From assembly GCA_947591575.1 (NCBI GenBank), contig CANQDI010000005.1, positions 1 to 35,607 on the forward strand: 35,607 bases of DNA, read 5' to 3'. Source of the stretch: an uncultured Bacilli bacterium. GTDB lineage: Bacteria > Bacillota_I > Bacilli_A > RF39 > UBA660. Below, piece after piece: positions 8,867-18,422 of this stretch (position 1 is the first letter of the stretch; each line of letters begins with the position of its first letter). The notes below the pieces were generated by a model that saw only the letters and a list, made by a program, of their open reading frames with translations, was not told where the DNA came from and searched no databases. The position numbers and the translations under genes were made by a program.

Positions 8867-10459
8867 CTATTTTTTCATTTTCCAATCAAAATAATCTTCA
8901 AAACGACATCTTTTATCTATTATCGTACCATTTTTTTGAAGTTCAATCACACGATTTGTCAAAGTTTCATTCAAAGTTAGATCTCTACTCGTAAAAATCA
9001 TTTCGCCTTGAAAATTTTCTAATCCTTTATTAAGAGATGTAATACTTTCTAAATCTAAATGATTTGTAGGCTCGTCTAAGAGTAGAAAATTAGGAGATGA
9101 TAACATACATTTACTAATCATGCATCGAGCTTTTTCTCCTCCTGATAAAACAGAGATATTTTTAAACACTTCTTCATTGGTAAAAAGCATTCTTCCTAGA
9201 AAAGAACGTAAATAAGTATTATCTTTTCCCTGATAAAAATTGCCAATCCACTCTATAATTGATTCATCTTTGGAAAAATAGGAACTATTATCCTGTGGCA
9301 AATAAGAAGAGACAATGGTTTTTCCAAAATGAATTTCACCCTTATCAAATTTTTCTATTCCAGCAAGAATATTCAAAAGTGTTGTTTTGGCTAAATCATT
9401 TTCTCCTAATAGAGCTATTTTATCCCCTTTTTGCAGGGTAAAAGAAATTTTATTTAATATCTTTTCTCCATCAACTATTTTCGTTAAATTTTTTACTTCT
9501 AAAATATCATTTCCACTACTTTTATCGATTTTAAAATCAATATAAGGATACTTTCTTGAAGATGGAACAATTTCATCTAATTCAATTTTTTCTAAGATTT
9601 TCTTTCTTGAAGTAGCTTGTTTTGATTTAGAAGCATTAGCGGAAAAACGATCAATAAAAGCTTGTAATTCTTTTATTTTTTCTTCTTTTTTACGATTTTG
9701 TTCCTTCATTTGTTTAAGAGCAAGTTCTCTTGATTGATACCAAAAATCATAATTACCTGCATAAATTTTCATTTTCCCAAAATCGATATCTATAATGTGT
9801 GTACAAACTTTATTTAAAAAGTGGCGATCATGGGAAACCACAACAATTGTATTTGGATAATCCATTAAAAAATCTTCTAACCATTTAATGGTTTCCATAT
9901 CTAAACTATTGGTAGGTTCATCTAAAAGCAAAATATCTGGATTTTGAAAAAGTGCTTGGGCAAGCAAGACCTTTACGCGCATTTTCGCAGATATTTCTTT
10001 CATTAAAAGGGTATGATAAGACTCATCGATTCCGAGACTTGAAAGCAATATTGCTGCATCAGGTTCCGCATTATATCCATCTAAGTCTTGAAATTCAGCT
10101 TCTAACTCGGCCATTTTCATATAGTCATCATCACTAAATATTGTTTGACAATAAAGTTTATTTTTTTCATCTATTACTTTCCATAATGCATCGTTTCCCA
10201 TCAAAACAACATCTAATACACGTATATCATCATAAGCATAATGATCTTGCTTTAAAAAAGAAACTCGTTCTTTTTTTCCAATCGTAATTTCTCCATGTGT
10301 CGTTTCTAATTCTTTGGTAAGAAGTTTTAAAAAAGTTGATTTTCCAGATCCATTGGCTCCAATTAATCCATAACAGGCACCTGAATTCAATTTTAAATTC
10401 ACATCTTCAAAAAGTGTTCTTTTTCCAAAGGTTAGTGTGACATGATCTACTTGAATCAT
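8867..10459 (-). CDS. ABC-F family ATPase (YbiT/YkpA-like), two NBDs
   Basis: 530 aa; NBD1 GANGSGKST...LLLDEPTNSLD, NBD2 GENDLAKTT...LSGGEKARCMISKCML...LLLDEPTNHLD; no TM segments. Confidence 0.9.
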   Translation of the reverse strand: MIQVDHVTLTFGKRTLFEDVNLKLNSGACYGLIGANGSGKSTFLKLLTKELETTHGEITIGKKERVSFLKQDHYAYDDIRVLDVVLMGNDALWKVIDEKNKLYCQTIFSDDDYMKMAELEAEFQDLDGYNAEPDAAILLSSLGIDESYHTLLMKEISAKMRVKVLLAQALFQNPDILLLDEPTNSLDMETIKWLEDFLMDYPNTIVVVSHDRHFLNKVCTHIIDIDFGKMKIYAGNYDFWYQSRELALKQMKEQNRKKEEKIKELQAFIDRFSANASKSKQATSRKKILEKIELDEIVPSSRKYPYIDFKIDKSSGNDILEVKNLTKIVDGEKILNKISFTLQKGDKIALLGENDLAKTTLLNILAGIEKFDKGEIHFGKTIVSSYLPQDNSSYFSKDESIIEWIGNFYQGKDNTYLRSFLGRMLFTNEEVFKNISVLSGGEKARCMISKCMLSSPNFLLLDEPTNHLDLESITSLNKGLENFQGEMIFTSRDLTLNETLTNRVIELQKNGTIIDKRCRFEDYFDWKMKK

Positions 10460-10470
10460 AAAATCCTCCT

Positions 10471-11076
10471 TTAAATTCGATAAAATATAGATATGAACTT
10501 GGCAAAGCGATATAAAATGATATTACTTTTATTAATGGCAAAACTTTTTCCAAGAGCTTTTCCACCAATGGTGAAAGCAGAAATCACACCTGTTACAATG
10601 AGCGTTGTAAAAAGTAAGTCAGAATGAAAACTTTTGATTAATAAAGCAGTAATGGTAATACCAGAAGCACCAGATACAATTCCACAAACATCACCTATTA
10701 CATCACAACAAAAACTAGATACCTTTTCTGAATTTTTTTTAAATAAAACTGCAACCTTCGCTCCTCGAACCTTTCTAGCACTCATTGAGTGAAAAATTTT
10801 TTCATCACTGGCAGTAACAGCAACACCAATAATATCAAATAAAATACCTAAAAAAACAAAAAAGAAAGTAATGAGAATACTAATCGGTAAGGTCGCCTTT
10901 TTGATGGTTGTTTCTGAAAAAAAAGATAAAACAAAAGAAAGACAAAATGCTATACCAAAAATCATGATAATCCATTTCCAATTTACAACATTTTTCTTTT
11001 TCTTTTCTTGCCTTCTTGTTTGTATTTCTAAATTACGTAATTCTTTTTTTGTTTTACTTTTTTCTTGACGATTCAT
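10471..11076 (-). CDS. Integral membrane protein resembling the CNNM/CorB transmembrane domain
   Basis: 201 aa; ILFDIIGVAVTASDEKIFHSMSARKVRGAKVAVLFKKNSEKVSSFCCDVIGDVCGIVSGASG resembles CNNM-type DUF21 segments; several TM helices. Confidence 0.6.
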   Translation of the reverse strand: MNRQEKSKTKKELRNLEIQTRRQEKKKKNVVNWKWIIMIFGIAFCLSFVLSFFSETTIKKATLPISILITFFFVFLGILFDIIGVAVTASDEKIFHSMSARKVRGAKVAVLFKKNSEKVSSFCCDVIGDVCGIVSGASGITITALLIKSFHSDLLFTTLIVTGVISAFTIGGKALGKSFAINKSNIILYRFAKFISIFYRI

Positions 11077-11231
11077 AATAACACCTCATGAAAGTATTAT
11101 AACAAATACAAAGAGAAAAGTAAGTGATAAATGATAGTAAATTTAGCATATAAGTGAATAATACAATCGTTTTATCACATTTTCAAAATGAACTCTATAA
11201 TAGTTGATTCCGTGAAAAAAATCTAACCACT

Positions 11232-11257
11232 AAAAAAAGCAATTTTCTTTGCTTTTT
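11232..11257 (-). terminator. Intrinsic terminator of the candidate ncRNA
   Basis: Minus strand AAAAAGCAA-AGAAAA-TTGCTTTTTTT. Confidence 0.85.
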
Positions 11258-11850
11258 ATTTCTGATATCAATGGCTATCCTTTGGTAAACTTTGAGTCTT
11301 AGGTCAAGCAGGATTTCCCTCGTCTTTACGATACCGTTACCAATATCGCGGTTCCCCCTTTCGAAAAACGAATACAATCAGTATGGCTTGATCACCACTT
11401 AGTACCCACTGCAATCCCAAACGACATCACTCTAGGAGATTTCCTCACCAAGCTTTATTACTAATTCTTTTTTGCAGAAAAGATTTCATTATGCAGTTTA
11501 TTCAAGTAGGTTTGGCCAATCTACTGAATCAGCTCATAAATCCCAACTTTTCCACGCAAGACAAGCTACGCTACTCATAACTTTCGCCACAAAGTAGGTT
11601 CTACCTAAGTCGTAAATTATCCATCAGCATTATTCGCGTATAGGTAACTCACAAGATTAGGTCTCCAAGATAGTGGGATTCATCTATATGCCATTATAGA
11701 CTACCCATTATCTATACCTTCCAGCATCCACCCCAAACTGGGCGTAAGAAGCAAACACCAGAAGTTTCACAGATATGCTCTTTAACGGTGTTTTAATCCC
11801 GTCTTCGTAATAAAGAAATTGACTAGAATAGTGCGCCATTTCTATTACGT
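11232..11850 (-). ncRNA. Large (~620 nt) candidate structured RNA, class not identified
   Basis: No plausible CDS. Consensus promoter upstream, intrinsic terminator at the end. Pairings in fwd coordinates: 11838-11849/11806-11819, 11787-11792/11754-11759, 11704-11712/11669-11677, 11712-11717/11638-11643, 11329-11335/11342-11348. Confidence 0.75.
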
Positions 11851-11855
11851 GCTAC

Positions 11856-11884
11856 ATTATATCATATTCTAGACTGTTTGTCAA
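11856..11884 (-). promoter_or_regulatory. Sigma-A-type promoter for the candidate ncRNA
   Basis: Minus strand TTGACA (11884-11879), 17-nt spacer, TATAAT (11861-11856): exact consensus. Confidence 0.9.
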
Positions 11885-11937
11885 ATATACTATATTCTTT
11901 TATGTCTTTCGTTGACATAATGTTTCAAAAACTTTGA

Positions 11938-14553
11938 TTATACACTTTCTTTTCTTCCCCTACTTCGTAAATATATTTTTCGAATAAAATCGACGGGAAT
12001 AACAGACATCGATAAAATAAACATTTCTATAAATTCATGTACAGATAATCCAGCAGTTCGAAATAGATTTCCACCAAAATAGATGAGGATCATTTGAACA
12101 ATGATGATAAAGAAAATAGTAATAAGAAAAACAGGGTTTTCTAAAATACCAACAAACAAATTCAATCTGGGACTTCGGGCATTAAAACTATTAAATATTC
12201 CCATAAAGATAAATAAACCAAAGAAAGCTGTTAAAAAATATTTATCATCTGGAGCAATACGAAACATTTGATGAAAGAAAGGAAGTTTAAAGAAACAAAG
12301 ACAAAGGAAAGCAGAATAAAGACCTGTAAAGAAGATTTCTCCTAACATATACCGATTTAAAATGGGTTCATCACGTCGTTTTGGTTTTTCTAACATGTAT
12401 TCTTTTAAAGGAGGTTCATAGGCGAAAGCAAGTCCTGCTAAAGTATCCATTACCATATTTACCCAGAGCATCTGCATGACAGTAATAGGGGTTTCAATTC
12501 CTACAAATGGACCTACAATCGATAAAAAAATAGCACATAAGTTCATCGTAAGTTGAAAAATAATAAATTTACGAATACTTTTAAAAGTTGTTCTTCCAAA
12601 TAAAATTGCTTTCGTAATCGATAAAAAATTATTATCTAAAATAATGATATCACTTGCTTCTTTTGTAACTTCTGTACCACTTCCCATCGCAAATCCAACA
12701 TCTGCCTTTTTTAATGCAGGAGCATCATTGACACCATCTCCCGTCATTCCAACAACTAAATTCATCTCTTCACTTACTCTAACTAAACGACTTTTATCTT
12801 TTGGAAGTGCCCTTGCAATCACTCTTACTTTTGGTAAAATTTCTTTTAGTGTGTCATCATCCATCATAGACAATTTGTCACTTGTTAGTACAAGATCTTT
12901 GGTACTTTTTAAAATACCTACTTCTTGAGCAATCGAAGTGGCTGTTTTTTCATTATCACCTGTCATCATGACTACTTGAATCCCTGCATTTTGTACTTCT
13001 AAAACAGCTTCTTTTGATGTTTCACGAATTTCATCTTCTAAAGTCGCAAGAGCAATGAACGTCAAATTTGAAGGAAGACTGCCTTCTTTATAACAAATAG
13101 CAATCACTCTTTTTCCCTCACCTGCTAATTTTTCTAAAGTTCTCTTTAATTCTATATGCTTTTTCAAGGGAACAATCGTACCATCTTCCTTTAGGTATGT
13201 TTGACATTTTGGTAACAAAATTTCAGGAGCTCCCTTTATAAAAGTTACCAAGTGTTGATCTATCTTTACCGTCGTTAAAGCATATTTTTTGGTACTAGAA
13301 AAAGGATCTTCTTTCATGACTGGGTAACAATGCAACTTTTGATCATGAAAAAAAGATAATAATGCCCTATCTGTACTATTTCCTCCAATTAGTGTATGAT
13401 CAACTTCATCATGATTACAGCTATTATTTTCAAAAAGACTTGTTTTTAATGTCTCTAAATATTTAGGATAGGAAGAAAGAGCTTCTTCTGTCTCATATGT
13501 CTTAAAGTCTCCTGTTAAAAAGGATTTTACCTGCATATTTCCTTTCGTTAAAGTGCCTGTTTTATCCGTAAACAAAATATTTAAACTTCCTGCTGTTTCA
13601 ATTCCTACCAATCTTCTTACTAAAACATGATTCTTTAACATTCTTTTCATATTGGAAGATAAAACAAGAGTAACCATCATAGGAAGTCCTTCTGGAACAG
13701 CAACCACAATGATGGTAACAGCAAGTGTTAGAGCATATAAAATATTCCCCAAAAGTTGTGGAAAATCCATAAGAGAAGAAAGGATTAAATGTTTATCGAA
13801 ATGATTTGCAATAACATAAACAGAAAATAGATAAGAAAAAGCAACGAGAAGAGCACTGATATAGCCGATTTTACTAATGGTTTGAGCAAGTCCTCGTAAT
13901 CGTTGTTTTAGAGGGCTTTCCGGTGTTTTTTCAGAAAGTTCTAACGCTAATTTTCCATAAAATGTATTGACTCCAACAGTGGTCACTTCCATAACTCCTT
14001 CTCCCTGATAAATCACACTACCACGAAAAAGTTGATTTTTTCTCGTAATGATTCCTTCTTTTGGAATTTTATAACTTTCTTTACTTTCTCCACTAATAGA
14101 AGATTCATCAACTGTTAAATTACCATCCATTAAAATGCCATCTGCCGGAATTTTATCTCCATAGGATAAGAAAACAAGATCCCCTACAACCACTTCTTCC
14201 ACTGGTATTTCTATCATTCTGCCTTCTCGTATCACTTTTACTTTTATTTTACTGGATTCTGCTTGTAACTTTTCAAAAGCTTTTTCACTCCCATATTCAG
14301 AAATAGTAGAAATAAAAGATGCTAAGAAAATAGCAACAACGATTCCTACTGTTTCAAACCAATCAAAATCATGAATTAAAAAAACTGTTTTAATCCCTAA
14401 AGCAATTAATAAAATACGAATAATAGGATCCCCTAGACTTCTTAAAAATGCTTTTAAAAACGTTTCTTGTTGATGTGCTACAAGTATATTACTGCCGTAT
14501 TGTTCTCTTGATGTTTTTACTTCTTCTTGATTTAACCCTGACCATTTCTTCAT
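11938..14553 (-). CDS. Calcium-type cation-transporting P-type ATPase (PMCA-like)
   Basis: 871 aa; DKTGTLTKG, TGES-like SGES, TGDGVNDAPALKKADVGFAMGSGTEVTKEASDIIILDNNF, PEGLPMMVTL. Confidence 0.92.
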   Translation of the reverse strand: MKKWSGLNQEEVKTSREQYGSNILVAHQQETFLKAFLRSLGDPIIRILLIALGIKTVFLIHDFDWFETVGIVVAIFLASFISTISEYGSEKAFEKLQAESSKIKVKVIREGRMIEIPVEEVVVGDLVFLSYGDKIPADGILMDGNLTVDESSISGESKESYKIPKEGIITRKNQLFRGSVIYQGEGVMEVTTVGVNTFYGKLALELSEKTPESPLKQRLRGLAQTISKIGYISALLVAFSYLFSVYVIANHFDKHLILSSLMDFPQLLGNILYALTLAVTIIVVAVPEGLPMMVTLVLSSNMKRMLKNHVLVRRLVGIETAGSLNILFTDKTGTLTKGNMQVKSFLTGDFKTYETEEALSSYPKYLETLKTSLFENNSCNHDEVDHTLIGGNSTDRALLSFFHDQKLHCYPVMKEDPFSSTKKYALTTVKIDQHLVTFIKGAPEILLPKCQTYLKEDGTIVPLKKHIELKRTLEKLAGEGKRVIAICYKEGSLPSNLTFIALATLEDEIRETSKEAVLEVQNAGIQVVMMTGDNEKTATSIAQEVGILKSTKDLVLTSDKLSMMDDDTLKEILPKVRVIARALPKDKSRLVRVSEEMNLVVGMTGDGVNDAPALKKADVGFAMGSGTEVTKEASDIIILDNNFLSITKAILFGRTTFKSIRKFIIFQLTMNLCAIFLSIVGPFVGIETPITVMQMLWVNMVMDTLAGLAFAYEPPLKEYMLEKPKRRDEPILNRYMLGEIFFTGLYSAFLCLCFFKLPFFHQMFRIAPDDKYFLTAFFGLFIFMGIFNSFNARSPRLNLFVGILENPVFLITIFFIIIVQMILIYFGGNLFRTAGLSVHEFIEMFILSMSVIPVDFIRKIYLRSRGRKESV

Positions 14554-14598
14554 AAATTCCTCCTATCCTACTTTATGAAGGAAAACGAAAGTCAAACC

Positions 14599-14630
14599 AA
14601 AAAAAAAGAGATTATTTTTCGACAACCTCT
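14599..14630 (-). terminator. Intrinsic terminator or attenuator ~46 nt upstream of the P-type ATPase start
   Basis: Minus strand AGAGGTT-gtcgaaaaat-AATCTCT followed by TTTTTTTTT. Confidence 0.65.
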
Positions 14631-14717
14631 ATTGATTGATGCAACGATGATACATGTTATCTTCTATTTGCCATTTTACTGTTTATGTCGATGATATCGA
14701 TTTTATATATACAAAGA

Positions 14718-14750
14718 AAAAGAACTATAACATCTGTCTAGTTCTTTTCA
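14718..14750 (-). terminator. Intrinsic terminator after the glucosaminidase-like gene
   Basis: AAAAGAACTA-gacagatgtta-TAGTTCTTTTTCTTT on the minus strand. Confidence 0.8.
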
Positions 14751-14752
14751 TT

Positions 14753-15487
14753 TTATGCAGTACGAATTGACTCAATATAACTATTTACTTTTTGAATCCA
14801 ATCAGACCAACCCGTTGTTCCTACATATTTTTGAGCAATGGTTTCTGCAGTTGTTAATCCCTTTGCATAGTAGTTAGTATATAAGTTTTCCATATATCCA
14901 GTAATTCCCTCTTCTAAAGTTGCATATGCCTTATAAGAACTTCCGTTACAAGAAGGACTCCCTTTTTGTCCTCCTACATTATTACATGATTGTACTAAAC
15001 GACTACAATTCCACTTACATCCAGTCTCATGTAACATAATAGCAACTGCTAAATAAGGATCAATTCCTAACTCTGTAGCTTTACTAGCAATCAAAAATCC
15101 ATATCCACTAATGGTAGAATTTAAAGAGCGATTTAATTTCTGGCCTAATTCTTCTAATGTCATATTTTCATAAACAACTGGTTGCAATACCTCTAAATAT
15201 ACATCTTGTACTTCTTCCTGTACAACAGGTGCTTTTTCCGTTACCGTTTCTTTCTCATTCATTGCTAAAACTTCTTGCACCACTTGTTCTTTTTCTGTTT
15301 TCTTTGATTCATCTTCACTTGTTTTTTCTCTGGCATCCATCATATCTTTTAATGTGATTTTTTCATGATGTCTTGTTTCTACAACAGGCTTTTCTGTGAA
15401 TATAATATATTCAAGTAGACAAGCACTTCCAATCATTAGAACACCAATGATTGTAAGCAATAAGCTTATCTTTCTTTTCTTATTCAT
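14753..15487 (-). CDS. Membrane-anchored glucosaminidase/lysozyme-like protein
   Basis: TM anchor; ISGYGFLIASKATELGIDPYLAVAIMLHETGCKWNCSRLVQSCNNVGGQKG...YATLEEGITGYMENLYTNYYAKGLTTAETIAQKYVG. Start at MNKKRK (15487), RBS AAAGGAGG. Confidence 0.75.
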   Translation of the reverse strand: MNKKRKISLLLTIIGVLMIGSACLLEYIIFTEKPVVETRHHEKITLKDMMDAREKTSEDESKKTEKEQVVQEVLAMNEKETVTEKAPVVQEEVQDVYLEVLQPVVYENMTLEELGQKLNRSLNSTISGYGFLIASKATELGIDPYLAVAIMLHETGCKWNCSRLVQSCNNVGGQKGSPSCNGSSYKAYATLEEGITGYMENLYTNYYAKGLTTAETIAQKYVGTTGWSDWIQKVNSYIESIRTA

Positions 15488-15591
15488 AGTTCCTCCTTTA
15501 AAAGTGAACAACATCATTCTAACATAGAACAACTTCATTGTCAAATGAGCTTGACTGTTCTTGAATGTATCTTATGCCAAATATTATAAAA

Positions 15592-17739
15592 TTATCTAGG
15601 TAAAAGGCTTAAAGAAACCTTCTTTTTTTCGACAGCAATATCATCGACATAGCAAGTTACAATATCTCCTACCTTGAAACGTTCACTAGGATGCCGTAAA
15701 TATTCATTTGATAGTTTCGAAATATGAGCAAGTCCATCATTTTTCAATCCAATATCAATAAAAATACCAAAATCCACAACATTTCGAACGGTTCCTTGCA
15801 AAGCATCTCCTATTTTTAAGTCCTCTATTTTTAAAATATCACTTTTTAAAATAGGTTTAGGAAGATTGTCTCGTGGATCCCTTCCAGGATGAATTAACGC
15901 TTTTAAAATATCTTCTAGCGTAAAAGCATCTAAATCACATATTTTCTTAGCCTGATCTTGATCAAGGGATTCTATTTTAGAAACCATTGATTCTGTTCCT
16001 ATTTCCTTGGTTGATGCCTGTAACAAATTCATTAATTTTTCGACTTTTGGATAACTTTCAGGGTGAATCTCTGTTTTATCCAGTGGATTTTCGCCATCGA
16101 GTATTCTTAAAAATCCAATAGATTGCTCATAGATTTTTTCAGTCATTCCTTTTACTTGTAACAATTCTTCTCGGCTTTTAAAACTTCCTTTTTTATCTCG
16201 CACTGCTAATAATTCCTGAATCACTTTTTTGGTAAGTCCTGAAACATAAGATAAAAGTGAGAAAGATGCTGTATTGACGTTCACTCCTACTTGATTGACC
16301 ACTTTTGTGACAACAAATTGTAATGATTCATCTAACTTTTTAGAAGAAACATCATGCTGATACAATCCAACTCCAATACTTTTGGGTTCTATTTTTACAA
16401 GTTCAGACAAGGCATCTTGTAGTCTTCTTCCAATACTAATTGCACTTCTTTTTTCAACAGTTAATTCTGGAAATTCTTTGATAGCCAAAGGACTTGCTGA
16501 ATAAACAGAGGCACCGGCTTCATTGACAGTAATATATTCAACAGGACTTTTTGCTTCTTTGATGGTTTCAGCGATAAACTTTTCACTTTCCCGAGAAGCA
16601 GTTCCATTTCCAATCGCAATGATTTCAATTCCATAGCGATCAATTAATTCGAGAACTTTCTTTTTGGAAGATTCAATCTCTACATGTGGTTCTGTTGGAT
16701 AAATAACCGCAATATCTAAAACTTTTCCAGTTGGATCCAATACAGCTAATTTACAACCTGTTCTAAAAGCTGGATCTAATCCTAGAACGACTTTTCCTTT
16801 AATAGGAGGAGTTAGGAGGAGGTGTTCTAAGTTCGATGCAAAATTTGCGATAGAAACTTCTTCTACTTTTTCTTTTAATTCACTTCTCACTTCTCTCTCT
16901 ACACTAGGTAAAATGAATCGTTTTAAACTATCTTCCATTGCTTCTATTACAAAAGGAGTTACAAAAGAAGATGGATTTTTGATGACTTTCTTTTCTAGAT
17001 AATTCTTTACTTTTTCTTTATCAATTACAATAGAAATAGATAAAATACCTTCTTTTTCTCCACGATTCATGGCAAGGACTCTGTGAGGTTTAATCGTTTT
17101 GATTGCTTCTTGATAGTCATAATACATCTCATATGTTTTATTTGGATCATTTCCATTTTTTTTGATTTTAGAAGTAATAAGACCTTCTTGATTATAAAAT
17201 TTACGAATCCATTTTCGGTAACCTGCATGATCACTAATCCATTCTGCAATAATATAGGAAGCACCTTGCAAGGCATCCTTTGGTGTTTTTATCTTTTCAT
17301 TTATGAATTTGGTAGCCATTTGTTCAAGACTACCTTCTGTTTTAAAAGACATGATCATTTTGGCAAGAGGCTCCAAACCATTTTGAAGTGCTTCTGTTGC
17401 TTTTGTTTTTTTCTTTTCTTTATATGGACGATAAATATCTTCTACTTCTACTAATTTTTGAGTTGTAAGAATTGCTTGTTTTAATTCTTCTGTTAACATT
17501 CCCTTTTCTTCAATAAGACGAATAACTGTCTCTTGTCGTTCTAATAAATTTTTTTGATACGTATATATTTCTTCTATTTTTCGAAGGATATCCTCTGTCA
17601 AGGCACCTGTTCTTTCTTTTCGATACCTTGCAATAAAAGGAATTGTATTTCCTTCTTCTAAAAGTTCTAATACAATTCCTACTTGCTTTTTGGTAATTTT
17701 TAAGTGATTGGACACTTTTTCTATTAATGCTTCATTCAT
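15592..17739 (-). CDS. tex: Tex family transcription accessory / S1 RNA-binding protein
   Basis: 715 aa; TIPFIARYRKERTGAL, YRPYKEKKKTKAT, VLGLDPAFRTGCKLAVLD, C-terminal S1 domain (LQGTVRNVVDFGIFIDIGLKNDGLAHISKLS). Confidence 0.95.
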   Translation of the reverse strand: MNEALIEKVSNHLKITKKQVGIVLELLEEGNTIPFIARYRKERTGALTEDILRKIEEIYTYQKNLLERQETVIRLIEEKGMLTEELKQAILTTQKLVEVEDIYRPYKEKKKTKATEALQNGLEPLAKMIMSFKTEGSLEQMATKFINEKIKTPKDALQGASYIIAEWISDHAGYRKWIRKFYNQEGLITSKIKKNGNDPNKTYEMYYDYQEAIKTIKPHRVLAMNRGEKEGILSISIVIDKEKVKNYLEKKVIKNPSSFVTPFVIEAMEDSLKRFILPSVEREVRSELKEKVEEVSIANFASNLEHLLLTPPIKGKVVLGLDPAFRTGCKLAVLDPTGKVLDIAVIYPTEPHVEIESSKKKVLELIDRYGIEIIAIGNGTASRESEKFIAETIKEAKSPVEYITVNEAGASVYSASPLAIKEFPELTVEKRSAISIGRRLQDALSELVKIEPKSIGVGLYQHDVSSKKLDESLQFVVTKVVNQVGVNVNTASFSLLSYVSGLTKKVIQELLAVRDKKGSFKSREELLQVKGMTEKIYEQSIGFLRILDGENPLDKTEIHPESYPKVEKLMNLLQASTKEIGTESMVSKIESLDQDQAKKICDLDAFTLEDILKALIHPGRDPRDNLPKPILKSDILKIEDLKIGDALQGTVRNVVDFGIFIDIGLKNDGLAHISKLSNEYLRHPSERFKVGDIVTCYVDDIAVEKKKVSLSLLPR

Positions 17740-17759
17740 TTTGAAATCCTTTCTTGTTT

Positions 17760-18422
17760 TTAGTGCTTTCTATGAGAAGATAGAGAAAAATCTTTTCTTC
17801 TTTCAAAAATCATGGCTTCTTTATAAGATTGTTCTTCAAAAAGATTTTTCATATCTTCTATCCGATTTTCTGCAATGTTATTTAAATATCTTTGATACAT
17901 ATTTCCTGTCATATAAATAGGTGCATACCCTTCTTTTAAAAGATGTGCATTGACAAAAAGAAAAGCAGTGCGGCGATTACCATCTTCAAAAGGGTGAATT
18001 CGAATCATTCCAAGAAAAAATCTTGCTTCTCTTTCAAAAGGGGAAAGTTTTTCCCATGTATGATGATAGTCTTCTACTAATTTTTCCATTTTATTGGGTA
18101 TTTCATGTGCTTCTGAAATAGGTGTTTTTGTTTCTTCTAATATATTTCCAATTTTTCGGTATCCCCTTGAAATATAGGGATTTTCTTCATTTACTTGATT
18201 TCCAACTTGAATTATTTTAGATGTGGTAAGCGGAGTTCCTTTCATATCTTCTATCAATTTCCAAGCTTTTCGAATATCTTCAGATCTATCAAAAACTTCT
18301 TGTACTACCAAATCAGGTGCTTCTAAAGAATATGGTGGATTTGAAAGGAAAGAAATAAAACGTTCTAGATAAACTTGCCATTCTTGGGAAGTAATATTTA
18401 AAAATGGTTTTGGTATATTCAT
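17760..18422 (-). CDS. Fic-domain protein (putative AMPylase or related transferase)
   Basis: 220 aa; Fic core HPFEDGNRRTAFLFVN. ATGA overlap with the murE stop. Confidence 0.85.
   Translation of the reverse strand: MNIPKPFLNITSQEWQVYLERFISFLSNPPYSLEAPDLVVQEVFDRSEDIRKAWKLIEDMKGTPLTTSKIIQVGNQVNEENPYISRGYRKIGNILEETKTPISEAHEIPNKMEKLVEDYHHTWEKLSPFEREARFFLGMIRIHPFEDGNRRTAFLFVNAHLLKEGYAPIYMTGNMYQRYLNNIAENRIEDMKNLFEEQSYKEAMIFERRKDFSLSSHRKH

Noticed and set aside
11195-11377. 60 aa minus-strand ORF at the 3' end of the candidate ncRNA
   Set aside because: It runs through the terminator hairpin, has no RBS and no protein-like features; a chance ORF.
11232-11850. RNase P RNA or tmRNA as identity of the large RNA
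   Set aside because: I did not find the conserved RNase P core (GAGGAAAGUCC, ACAGAA...) nor a tmRNA tRNA-like domain or tag ORF; the length also exceeds both.
11232-11850. Direct assignment to OLE or ROOL
   Set aside because: Only size and general architecture suggest this; I cannot verify consensus motifs without a covariance-model search.
12644-12928. 94 aa plus-strand ORF
   Set aside because: Antisense to the conserved P-type ATPase core.
17083-17454. 123 aa plus-strand ORF
   Set aside because: Antisense to tex; a by-product of AT-rich codon composition.
17760-18422. Fic protein as part of a toxin-antitoxin pair
   Set aside because: No small antitoxin-like ORF next to it; the neighbour is murE.
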